NCBI GenBank assembly: GCA_024280755.1
Contig: JAJRPN010000038.1
Span: 1-36,978, forward strand
Direction: 5' to 3'
DNA: 36,978 nucleotides
Source: Planctomycetota bacterium
GTDB lineage: Bacteria > Planctomycetota > Phycisphaerae > Phycisphaerales > UBA1924
How positions within the stretch are numbered: the first letter of the stretch is position 1; every line of letters begins with the position of its first letter. The position numbers and the translations under genes are program-made. The notes beneath the pieces were generated by a model that made no database searches, was not told where the DNA came from, and saw only the letters and a program-made list of their open reading frames with translations. Shown here in pieces: positions 25,701 through 31,841 of the stretch.

Positions 25701-26354
25701 ATGACTCCTCCCAAGCGAAAAATCTTGATCCCACTCATCGCCGCCACCATCATCATCTCCATTTTCGCATGGAACCAATACCAAAAAAGCCAAGATGTAA
25801 ATCTCTACCTCTCAATGGGCAGCAAACGCCCACCAGTCACGAGGCTCATGTTCGCCTCAGACCAAGGCGACCTGGAACAAGTCCAATCGCTACTCAAGCG
25901 TGGCGCAGACATCACACTCACTGATGGATTCGGTTGGAATGTACTCTACTTCGCTATCCGAGGCGGAAACCATGACATCGTCAGACTCCTGCTCGACGCA
26001 GACGCAGATCTCAACCACTTCCACGGCAATGACGCTCAACCATGCACTTTATCATTCGCTATATCCCGAGCACCATCAAGCCAAGAGGACTACGAGTTTT
26101 TTTCCGATTTGGTCAACCACACACCTCATGACCTATCCAATCATTTTTGCAATATCGCACTTGGCACGACAACATCTGGCAGCCCCAAGTATCTCGAACT
26201 ATTTTTGAACTCACTCGACCCTGAATACGCCGCCGGCACTGTTCAAGGCGTTAGAGACAACCATGCACTGGGCAACAACTGGATTAAGAAATTTGAAGAA
26301 CTCGACCCTGCCATACAGCAACAACTCAACGATATCTTGAACAAGTACGAGTAA
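25701..26354 (+). CDS. Membrane-anchored ankyrin repeat protein
   Basis: 217 residues from ATG 25701; the frame opens at 25614 but the upstream part reads poorly. Residues 8-25 (LIPLIAATIIISIFAWNQY) are a single membrane anchor. Residues 45-110 contain two ankyrin repeats (LMFASDQGDLEQVQSLLKRGADITLTDGFGWNVLYFAIRGGNHDIVRLLLDADADLN, in pieces), and the remainder is a degenerate helical tail (FFSDLVNHTPHDL, YLELFLNSLD). No Shine-Dalgarno is evident. Ankyrin proteins mediate protein contacts; partner unknown. Confidence 0.8.
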   Translation: MTPPKRKILIPLIAATIIISIFAWNQYQKSQDVNLYLSMGSKRPPVTRLMFASDQGDLEQVQSLLKRGADITLTDGFGWNVLYFAIRGGNHDIVRLLLDADADLNHFHGNDAQPCTLSFAISRAPSSQEDYEFFSDLVNHTPHDLSNHFCNIALGTTTSGSPKYLELFLNSLDPEYAAGTVQGVRDNHALGNNWIKKFEELDPAIQQQLNDILNKYE

Positions 26355-26362
26355 AACGAATC

Positions 26363-26752
26363 CTACTGGCGCCTACTCAACTTCACCCACAAAGCAATCA
26401 CCCCACACGCCACCAGCACACCAAACCAATCCGCCATCACATCATACTTATCCGCCACCCGCCCAAACATCGGCTGCGTCAACTCATCAAAAACCGAATA
26501 CACAAACCCCGCAACACCCGTCCACACCAGCCGACGCTTGAAGCACCCGCAACCCCCAGTAGCAACCCATTGCGTAGTGAACAACAGCACCGTCCACCAA
26601 AATAACACGCCCGCATGAATCACCAAATCCATTCGGCTAAATGAACTCTTAATCGCAAGCCCGGGCCAATGCGTTGCGGTCAACAACGCCATGGTGTACA
26701 CGACAAAGCCGACACGAAACATCGTGCGCAAACGGTTCGTTGGTTTATTCAT
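26363..26752 (-). CDS. VanZ-like family membrane protein
   Basis: A 129-residue protein with about four membrane helices. The family pattern is present: THWPG after the first helix, a His in the second (MDLVIHAGVLFWW), Glu in the third loop (SVFDELTQ) and FGRVADKYDVMADWFGVLVA near the end, matching the conserved E-x-x-Q, R and D-x-x-x-N/D residues of VanZ-like proteins. The ATG lies inside the end of the ParA gene (8-base overlap), so translation is coupled. Function of most VanZ-like proteins is unknown; the founding member confers low-level teicoplanin resistance. Confidence 0.85.
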   Translation of the reverse strand: MNKPTNRLRTMFRVGFVVYTMALLTATHWPGLAIKSSFSRMDLVIHAGVLFWWTVLLFTTQWVATGGCGCFKRRLVWTGVAGFVYSVFDELTQPMFGRVADKYDVMADWFGVLVACGVIALWVKLSRRQ

Positions 26753-27710
26753 GTGTATCTGCTGCGGGCTCTGGTGCCTGTTCTACTGACACTTCCGCAG
26801 GCTCGCGTTCGAGCATGGCCTTCGCACCCTTAAGCACCCGGATCTCGGCATCGCTTAAATCGCTCGCCTTGGCAACCGCCAACGCGCGATCCCACTCGGC
26901 CACAATCGTCTCGCCGAGCTTCTTATAATCCATCGCGCCCGGCGCCCACATCGCATACTGAAAAATCGTCTGCCCAAAGCTCGGGCACTCGGCCAGTTTG
27001 ATATTCCTGCGAATAGCCGGGTGATACACCCGCGCGCTGTTCCACGCTGTCGCGGTGTTCCGTTGGCTCTCGAAGAACCGTTCGAGATCGGCCACCACTT
27101 CCTTCGAGTGCGATGTCTGCGAATCGTGCATGCACAGAACTACGCCCGCAACCCGCAATCTCGGATTGATCTGCTCACGCACCAGCCCCACTGTTTCGAG
27201 CAGCTTGCTCACCCCTTGCAACGCCAAAAAATGCGCCTGCATCGGGATCATCACTTCTTGAGCTGCTGCCAACGCATTGAGCGTCAAAAGCCCCAGCGCA
27301 GGGGGACAATCGAGCAATATAAACTCATGTTCCGTGGATCCCGCAGCGATCGCTCTTGCCAATCGCTGATTCCGATCGCCCAGCCCGGCAAGCTCGGTCT
27401 CGACCGCTGCCAGATCAGTCTCGGCTGGCACGATATCCAAAAACTCATCCACCTGACGAACACAATCGCTCAGCTCAAAGTCTGAATCGAGCAGCAGGTC
27501 ATACACCGTTGGCTGATCTGGATCATCCTCCCGCTCGCCCGCAACATGCAGCGTCGCATGGGCTTGGGGGTCCAAATCAATGATTAATACTTTTCGGCCC
27601 TGACGAGCGATGGCAGCTGCCAGATTCACCGTGGTCGTGGTCTTGCCCACGCCGCCCTTCTGGTTCATCATCGCAATCACACGCACCGGATGTTGAGTTT
27701 TTTCGTCCAT
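26745..27710 (-). CDS. ParA family ATPase
   Basis: 321 residues from ATG 27710. The deviant Walker A motif NQKGGVGKTTTTVNLA is at about residues 15-30, Walker A' LIIDLDPQAHAT near 43, and Walker B EFILLDCPPALGLLTLNAL near 130. These define Soj/ParA-type DNA segregation ATPases. The frame is open to 27884, but that extension crosses a dispersed repeat. There is no Shine-Dalgarno; a -10-like TATACT ends seven bases before the ATG. No parB is adjacent. About 60 C-terminal residues after the ATPase core end in an acidic Pro/Ala-rich tail. Whether it acts on the chromosome, or positions another cargo, cannot be told. Confidence 0.9.
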   Translation of the reverse strand: MDEKTQHPVRVIAMMNQKGGVGKTTTTVNLAAAIARQGRKVLIIDLDPQAHATLHVAGEREDDPDQPTVYDLLLDSDFELSDCVRQVDEFLDIVPAETDLAAVETELAGLGDRNQRLARAIAAGSTEHEFILLDCPPALGLLTLNALAAAQEVMIPMQAHFLALQGVSKLLETVGLVREQINPRLRVAGVVLCMHDSQTSHSKEVVADLERFFESQRNTATAWNSARVYHPAIRRNIKLAECPSFGQTIFQYAMWAPGAMDYKKLGETIVAEWDRALAVAKASDLSDAEIRVLKGAKAMLEREPAEVSVEQAPEPAADTHE

Positions 27711-27717
27711 AATAAGG

Positions 27718-27723
27718 AGTATA
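27718..27723 (-). promoter_or_regulatory. Possible -10 box for a leaderless parA-like transcript
   Basis: On the - strand TATACT is followed by seven bases and then ATG 27710, so transcription would start at or next to the start codon. No good -35 is seen. Low confidence. Confidence 0.3.
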
Positions 27724-27765
27724 TCAGGGTGAAGAGGGCAATGGGCAGCATGTAATAGTTCTTCT

Positions 27766-27910
27766 GGCCCCTCCCTGCGCCCCGCGGGGAGGTGTCGAAC
27801 ACAGTGAGACGGAGGGGTGTCTTCAGAACCAGTATGACAGGGTGATTTGAAAGACACCCTTCCGACCCGACTTCGTCGGGCCACCTCCCCGCGGGGCGCA
27901 GGGAGGGGCC
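27766..27910. repeat. Inverted pair of dispersed palindromic elements (copies 2 and 3)
   Basis: Copy 2 (27766-27824) and copy 3 (27851-27910) face each other. Their outer 29 bases are perfect reverse complements (27766-27794 and 27882-27910), and their inner ends GGGTGTCTT/AAGACACCC also match. The whole can fold into a 145-base cruciform or long hairpin between ispF and the ParA gene, where it may act as a terminator for ispF. The spacer 27825-27850 shows nothing recognisable. Confidence 0.85.
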
Positions 27911-27923
27911 ATACTGCTTCTGC

Positions 27924-28439
27924 CTATTGCTTCTCTTTTCCCAAAAGCACCACACAATGCACCTCGATGGCTTCGCCTCGCCCGATCGAATCAACCCCTT
28001 CGTGGGTCTTGGCTTTGATATTTACGCGATCGACTTCTACATCCAGCCCCGCAGCGACATTTGATCGCATCAAATCTTTGTAGCCACTGAGCTTGGGGCG
28101 TTCGCAAATCACGGTGATATCAATGTTTACAACACTAAACCCACGATCACCAACCCGCTTGACCGCCTCGGCTAAGAAGACCCGGGAATTTTGGGATTCG
28201 TTCCGTGGATCGTCATTGGGGAACAACTGCCCAATATCAGGCTCGCCGATCGCACCGAGCAGCCCATCGGTGACGGCGTGCAATAGGGCATCGCCGTCAG
28301 AATGGGCGACTGGTCCTCGATCATGCTCGATCTCGACACCTCCAAGGATAAAGGCTCGCCCTTCTCCCTGGGGAGCCTGAACTTCAAGCCTATGAAGGTC
28401 GTACCCATGACCGATCCGAAGCAAGTTTACCATGTCCAT
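27924..28439 (-). CDS. ispF: 2-C-methyl-D-erythritol 2,4-cyclodiphosphate synthase
   Basis: 171 residues from ATG 28439, which has AGAGGA five bases upstream; a TTG at 28466 would add nine residues and has no Shine-Dalgarno. IspF forms the cyclic diphosphate of the MEP isoprenoid pathway as a trimer with zinc. The metal ligands appear in RIGHGYDLHRL (Asp14, His16) and AHSDGDALLHA (His46, with Asp48 and Asp50), and PDIGQLFPNDDPRN is the conserved loop. The family length is about 157-160; the excess is a short loop (QAPQGEGR) and the C-terminal GKEKQ, whose stop codon lies in a heptad-repeat-like CAATAGGCA. Confidence 0.95.
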   Translation of the reverse strand: MDMVNLLRIGHGYDLHRLEVQAPQGEGRAFILGGVEIEHDRGPVAHSDGDALLHAVTDGLLGAIGEPDIGQLFPNDDPRNESQNSRVFLAEAVKRVGDRGFSVVNIDITVICERPKLSGYKDLMRSNVAAGLDVEVDRVNIKAKTHEGVDSIGRGEAIEVHCVVLLGKEKQ

Positions 28440-28463
28440 CTTGATCCTCTTTCTTGCTTTTCC

Positions 28464-28491
28464 CAATGCCTATTGCCCATTCCCTCTTGCC
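28464..28491. repeat. Degenerate heptad array upstream of ispF
   Basis: Four heptads CAATGCC, TATTGCC, CATTCCC, TCTTGCC, the same type as at 21515 and 29723. They lie just outside the ispF start. No gene is visible from 28440 to 28630. Confidence 0.6.
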
Positions 28492-28630
28492 TTTTCTTAT
28501 CCCCGCCCCCCAATCTTACCGATAAACCCCATGCCTGCCTGCTTTGGGTCACTGCGACCTATCATGTATTGACCTCAATGGGCACAAGACCGATTTTTCC
28601 GCTCATATGAGCGTCCCGGAGACTGATTCG

Positions 28631-29167
28631 ATGAAGACCGCACACAAATCCGCACTCACTTTGGCCACCATGCTGATCATGGGCTCGCTCATGACGGGGT
28701 GTGTCAAATCGCTCGTCTCCAACACGCCGGGCGGCTCGCATCGCTCTTCGGACTCGTATACCTATATTTCGACGCCGTTCGAGCCTTTGACTGTGACGCT
28801 GTATGATCAGCGGGACAACGAGCCGTTGTGGACGGTTGATGTGCCGATCGGGCAGAAGGTGACGGTCCGATTCCTTTCGAATAAATCGAAGGAAGGCACG
28901 ACCCGCCGACCAGACATCATGCAATGGGAAATGTATGACCAGACCAAACGCCGGGCCAACTTATCGAACACGATGGCTGTCCCTGGTGCCGACTCGCGAT
29001 TGCTCAGAGTTGCGATCCGCGATACGGTTGAATATCCAGACGAGAAGATGGAAGATCTTGAGCTCGAAGACCCGAACAAGGAATGGGTCCCTGTTGAGCC
29101 TCGCCGATTCCGAGGCGTTCCCGTCAACAACACCGCCCGCACCGGGTCATACCGTTCGGGCGACTGA
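28631..29167 (+). CDS. Lipoprotein of unknown function
   Basis: 178 residues from ATG 28631 with GGAG ten bases upstream; an upstream frame from 28544 looks non-coding. The signal MKTAHKSALTLATMLIMGSLMTGC ends in a lipobox (Cys24). The mature part has a short beta-domain (TVTLYDQRDNEPLWTVDVPIGQKVTVRF) and an acidic stretch (DEKMEDLELEDPNKEW), then a basic tail. I do not recognise a family, though similar small lipoproteins are expected in planctomycetes. Codon use favours G-ending codons a little more than neighbouring genes. A strong terminator follows. Confidence 0.78.
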   Translation: MKTAHKSALTLATMLIMGSLMTGCVKSLVSNTPGGSHRSSDSYTYISTPFEPLTVTLYDQRDNEPLWTVDVPIGQKVTVRFLSNKSKEGTTRRPDIMQWEMYDQTKRRANLSNTMAVPGADSRLLRVAIRDTVEYPDEKMEDLELEDPNKEWVPVEPRRFRGVPVNNTARTGSYRSGD

Positions 29168-29874
29168 ACACCCAACTGATTCATACCAAAGCCCAGCGAG
29201 CATGCTGGGCTTTTTTTATGGATGATGGGCGCGGTCTGTTTGATGGGCTTGCGTGTTTGAGTGGGCTGCTTTGTTCGAACTGGTGCGGATTGCTTATGGA
29301 GGGTAGTGGTTGCTTTGCGGGCGGTTTCGAGGAGGCGGGATTGGGTTGCGAGGGTGCGGGCGTGGGAAGAAGATGAGGGAGAAGAAATCAGAAAAGCCCC
29401 CCTCCGACTCGCTGCGCGAGCCACCTCCCCCGTCGGGACGGGGGAGGGACAAGAGGCGGCGTCTTGAGCAGCGACGAGGGCGTCGGTGGCGATGTCGCGG
29501 AGGACGGCGAAGGATTGGGTATGTAGGTTTGAGTTGATGGTTGATTGGCGAGTCGAGTTGATGCGTTCGATGGCGGCTACGGATTCTTTGTAGGGTTGGG
29601 ATTCGATGATGGCGACGAGTTGGTCGAGGGTGAGGCTGTGGGCTTGGCAGATTTGGGTTGGGGTCATGGCGGGGTCGAGGAGGGCGTCGAGGATGGGTTC
29701 GGTGAGGGAGGGGGGAGGGGAAGGCAATGGGGAGTTGGCAATAGGCAATGTGGAAGAGGGGGAGAAAGAAGAGGAGGGAGAGGGAGTAGAAAGCCCCCCT
29801 CCGTCGGCTTTGCCGACACCTCCCCCGTCAGGACGGGGGAGGGACATGGAAATTGATTGGGTTGTTTGTTGCAT
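28807..29874 (-). CDS. Helical protein with three repeat insertions and run-on C-terminus
   Basis: Read from ATG 29874, which has GGAGG five bases upstream, so it is probably translated. Residues 58-140 (LTEPILDALLDPAMTPTQIC, LDQLVAIIESQPYKESVAAIERIN) look like a real helix-turn-helix-type helical domain. Residues 10-28 and 141-162 are encoded by two dispersed palindromes in different frames, and 42-51 by a heptad array; all are open. From about residue 218 the frame runs through the terminator of the lipoprotein gene and antisense into it, to a stop at 28807. I infer that the true C-terminus ends near 29219, where TAA occurs two bases out of frame, i.e. the native stop may have been lost by a small indel. 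Function unknown; possibly a decaying gene. Confidence 0.5.
   Translation of the reverse strand: MQQTTQSISMSLPRPDGGGVGKADGGGLSTPSPSSSFSPSSTLPIANSPLPSPPPSLTEPILDALLDPAMTPTQICQAHSLTLDQLVAIIESQPYKESVAAIERINSTRQSTINSNLHTQSFAVLRDIATDALVAAQDAASCPSPVPTGEVARAASRRGAFLISSPSSSSHARTLATQSRLLETARKATTTLHKQSAPVRTKQPTQTRKPIKQTAPIIHKKSPACSLGFGMNQLGVQSPERYDPVRAVLLTGTPRNRRGSTGTHSLFGSSSSRSSIFSSGYSTVSRIATLSNRESAPGTAIVFDKLARRLVWSYISHCMMSGRRVVPSFDLFERNRTVTFCPIGTSTVHNGSLSR
29188..29217 (+). terminator. Intrinsic terminator of the 28.6-kb lipoprotein gene
   Basis: Ten-base arms AAAGCCCAGC (29188-29197) and GCTGGGCTTT (29204-29213) with loop GAGCAT and a seven-T tract. Confidence 0.92.
29393..29450 (-). repeat. Dispersed palindromic element, copy 4, inside a coding frame
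   Basis: CCCCCCTCCGAC, hairpin CTCGCTGCGCGAG, then CCTCCCCCGTC/GACGGGGGAGG. It is read in frame as residues 141-162 of the 29.9-kb gene (PSPVPTGEVARAASRRGAF). Confidence 0.85.
29723..29750. repeat. Degenerate heptad array inside a coding frame
   Basis: GGCAATG, GGGAGTT, GGCAATA, GGCAATG in tandem; the mirror of the array at 21515. It encodes residues 42-51 of the 29.9-kb gene (TLPIANSPLP). Confidence 0.7.
29791..29845 (-). repeat. Dispersed palindromic element, copy 5, inside a coding frame
   Basis: CCCCCCTCCGTCGGC, small hairpin GGCTTTGCC, then CCTCCCCCGTC/GACGGGGGAGG. It encodes residues 10-28 of the 29.9-kb gene (SLPRPDGGGVGKADGGGL), a different frame from copy 4. Confidence 0.85.
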
Positions 29875-30284
29875 GATCGCCTCCGGTGGTCGGGTGGATG
29901 TTCTTGGGCGATTGGTGCGGGTTGGGGAATTGTATAGGCCTGAGTTGGGCGGCTCAAGGGGGGAATTTGGAGGGACTTGATTTTGCGCACGGAAGGGGAT
30001 GTAGGGGGAGGAGCAAGAGGAAGGCAGAGGCCGCAAAGATTACGCGGAGGTGCAGAGGGATGGATTGGGGAGAAGGGATGAAGCCCTGCTTAAGCTGCGC
30101 GTAAGCAGGGCACCCGCCGAATCTTTGATTGGTCAGAGACTCCATTTAGTCATTATGCAGTTTTTTGATGATTTGCAATATTTTCAAGGGTTACTCATTG
30201 CAGTATCGTTCAATCAAATCCTCGATGACGCAGCCAATCATCTGTATCTGCTGAAAAATACCACCCGGGGGTCAACAATCCCCC
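29875..30284. other. 410-base gap between divergent genes with a long repeat
   Basis: Holds the Shine-Dalgarno of the 29.9-kb gene (29880-29886), the long repeat copy A (29931-30116), and about 170 bases of lower-GC sequence without a supported gene. An open frame at 30155-30313 (MQFFDDLQYFQ) has no ribosome site. A hairpin CGGGGG/CCCCCG (30266-30285) overlaps the GTG start of the MFS gene. Confidence 0.6.
29931..30116 (+). repeat. Long inverted repeat, copy A
   Basis: 186 bases matching the reverse complement of 36793-36978 with one mismatch (30070). Near its right end is a perfect hairpin (GCCCTGCTTA/TAAGCAGGGC, 30083-30111), and the middle carries a CGCAAAGATTACGCGGAGGTGCAGAGG-like stretch of the kind seen as 'cgcagag' repeats in many genomes. 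The match ends at 30116; since copy B runs off the window, the element may be longer only on its left side. Confidence 0.95.
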
Positions 30285-31682
30285 GTGCCTCCGCCCTCTT
30301 CAGATCAAGATAACCCGAGCCAAACTCCGCCAAAGCCATCGCGGCTGCGTGGCCCTGTCGCTTCGCCGGTCAAACTCATCACCCTCGCCTTCCTTTCCTT
30401 CCACCCCAATACCATGCCCTGGCTCTCGCGAGCCAACTACGCCCACGAACTCCGCGCTGCCTTCTTCCTCCCGTGGGCAATCGCCGCAACCGAAGGCGGC
30501 GTCATCGGGTTCATCGTTCGCAAACTCTATGAGGGTATTGTCGATGACACCACGCTCAACTACTTCGCTGGTGCACTCATCGCTGCTCCTGCGCTGGCCA
30601 ACATCACCTCATTTATCTGGGCAACCCTCGCCCACGGCAAGCGCAAAATCCCCTTCATCACCGCCCTCCAACTCGGAGTCCTCATCTCCATCGCCATGAT
30701 GGCGCTCGCTCCCAAAACACCAACAGGGCTGTATGTGCTGGTGGCTGCCGCGTTTAGTGCACGCATCCTCCTCGCAGGCATCGTTACTGTTCGCGCCACC
30801 ATCTGGGGCGTGAACTATCCTGAGCAACGCGCCAAACTCACTGGCAAGTTCCAAACCGTCTCCGTTACCATCACCTCGCTCATCGCCATCGGACTCGGCG
30901 CAGCGATGCAGTACAACGAAAATGCCTACCGCATCTTCATCCCCATCGGCGGGCTTATCGCACTCGCCGGCGTCTCGTCATACGCAAGAATCCGCCTCCG
31001 CACCGAACGCATCATCCTCAAAAACGAACAAGAACAAGCCGAGGGCAACAACAAAACCTCGCTCCTCTCCGGGTTCAAAGTCCTCAAAGACGACAAGGAG
31101 TATCGAGCCTACCAAACCTGCCAGCTCCTCCTCGGGTTCGGCAATATTATGTCCTGGACCCCATTCGTCATCATCGCCAAACAACAGTTCGACATCGGCT
31201 ACTTCTGGGGCATCATGCTCACCCAGGTCATCCCCCTCATGATGATGCCCTTTACGATCCCCATCTGGGCGAAGATGATGGACTCGATGCACATCGTCCA
31301 GTTCCGCGCGATTCACTCATGGGTATTCATCTTTTCGATGGCCTGCGCCCTCATCGCCGGGCAGGCGAACCTTGTTGGGTTCCTCTTTGCAGCTTCAGTC
31401 CTCCGAGGCATCGCCTTCGGCGGCGGCGCCCTCGCATGGAACCTCGGACACCTCCAGTTCGTCAAACCCGAAAAATCCCAAGACTACATGTCCATCCATG
31501 TGACACTGACAGGCTTGCGTGGCCTCACCGCTCCCTTCGCCGGCGTCGCCATCTACAACCTCCTCGAATCAAACAAACAAGGCTCCGGCTCCCTCATCTT
31601 CGCCCTCACCCTCCTCATCACCACTTCAGGGGCCCTCGGCTTCTACTACCTTTACACCCAGCTCAAGAATAAACACATTTAA
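30285..31682 (+). CDS. MFS transporter
   Basis: A 465-residue protein with about 12 membrane helices and a central soluble loop around 235-260 (RTERIILKNEQEQAEGNNK). Its N-domain starts with SRANYAHELRAAFFLPWAIAATEGG and the loop after helix 2 (VRKLYEGIVDD) replaces the usual MFS A motif; the second half has PIWAKMMDSMH as the corresponding turn. The closest pattern is the divergent MFS group of planctomycetes. The GTG at 30285 is the only start in the open frame before Met44 and has no Shine-Dalgarno, so the N-terminus is uncertain. Substrate unknown. Codon use is native, unlike the next two genes. Confidence 0.85.
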   Translation: MPPPSSDQDNPSQTPPKPSRLRGPVASPVKLITLAFLSFHPNTMPWLSRANYAHELRAAFFLPWAIAATEGGVIGFIVRKLYEGIVDDTTLNYFAGALIAAPALANITSFIWATLAHGKRKIPFITALQLGVLISIAMMALAPKTPTGLYVLVAAAFSARILLAGIVTVRATIWGVNYPEQRAKLTGKFQTVSVTITSLIAIGLGAAMQYNENAYRIFIPIGGLIALAGVSSYARIRLRTERIILKNEQEQAEGNNKTSLLSGFKVLKDDKEYRAYQTCQLLLGFGNIMSWTPFVIIAKQQFDIGYFWGIMLTQVIPLMMMPFTIPIWAKMMDSMHIVQFRAIHSWVFIFSMACALIAGQANLVGFLFAASVLRGIAFGGGALAWNLGHLQFVKPEKSQDYMSIHVTLTGLRGLTAPFAGVAIYNLLESNKQGSGSLIFALTLLITTSGALGFYYLYTQLKNKHI

Positions 31683-31712
31683 GTAGACATGGTCATCCCG
31701 CGGAGCCTCCAT

Positions 31713-31741
31713 TTGACAACACGATTCAAATGCAGTATCGT
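31713..31741 (+). promoter_or_regulatory. Strong promoter of the phase-variable-type gene
   Basis: TTGACA (31713-31718), exactly 17 bases, then TATCGT (31736-31741). Transcription would start near 31748, leaving a leader of about 49 bases with a 6-bp hairpin (31759-31776, loop ATGTGA) before the Shine-Dalgarno. Confidence 0.7.
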
Positions 31742-31784
31742 GAGAGATAGTTTTACTAACCCCTATGTGAAGGGGTATTTAAGC

Positions 31785-31841
31785 AAGGAGAATACCATGA
31801 AAGTGTCGAAGTGTCGAAGTGTCGAAGTGTCGAAGTGTTAG
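31785..31841 (+). promoter_or_regulatory. Shine-Dalgarno and ATG opening an out-of-frame 14-codon peptide
   Basis: AAGGAG (31785-31790), six bases, ATG 31797, then MKVSKCRSVEVSKC and TAG at 31839. This is the best ribosome site near the gene, but it is one base out of frame with the 31819 protein because of the number of octamers. Removal of two or addition of one 8-base unit restores the frame and yields MKVSKCRSVSNLLMILVVAL, a typical signal peptide start. Confidence 0.75.
31803..31838 (+). repeat. Tandem octanucleotide repeat (GTGTCGAA)x4 plus GTGT
   Basis: Four perfect copies at 31803, 31811, 31819 and 31827, followed by a half copy. Octamers change the frame by two per unit. The array lies within the first codons of the secreted protein gene. 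Confidence 0.97.

Noticed and set aside
29545..29980. Several overlapping + strand open frames of 75-124 codons
   Set aside because: Gly- and Arg-rich shadows of the GC-biased - strand gene and its repeats; no ribosome site on the + strand.
29931..30116. Long repeat as an insertion sequence
   Set aside because: It is only 186 bases, encodes no transposase, and shows no terminal inverted repeats of its own; at most a non-autonomous element.
30155..30313. Small protein MQFFDDLQYFQ... before the MFS gene
   Set aside because: No Shine-Dalgarno, no recognisable family, overlaps the MFS start out of frame. Could be real but I cannot support it.
31803..31838. Direct repeats as a possible CRISPR array
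   Set aside because: The units are 8 bases without spacers, and no cas gene is near.
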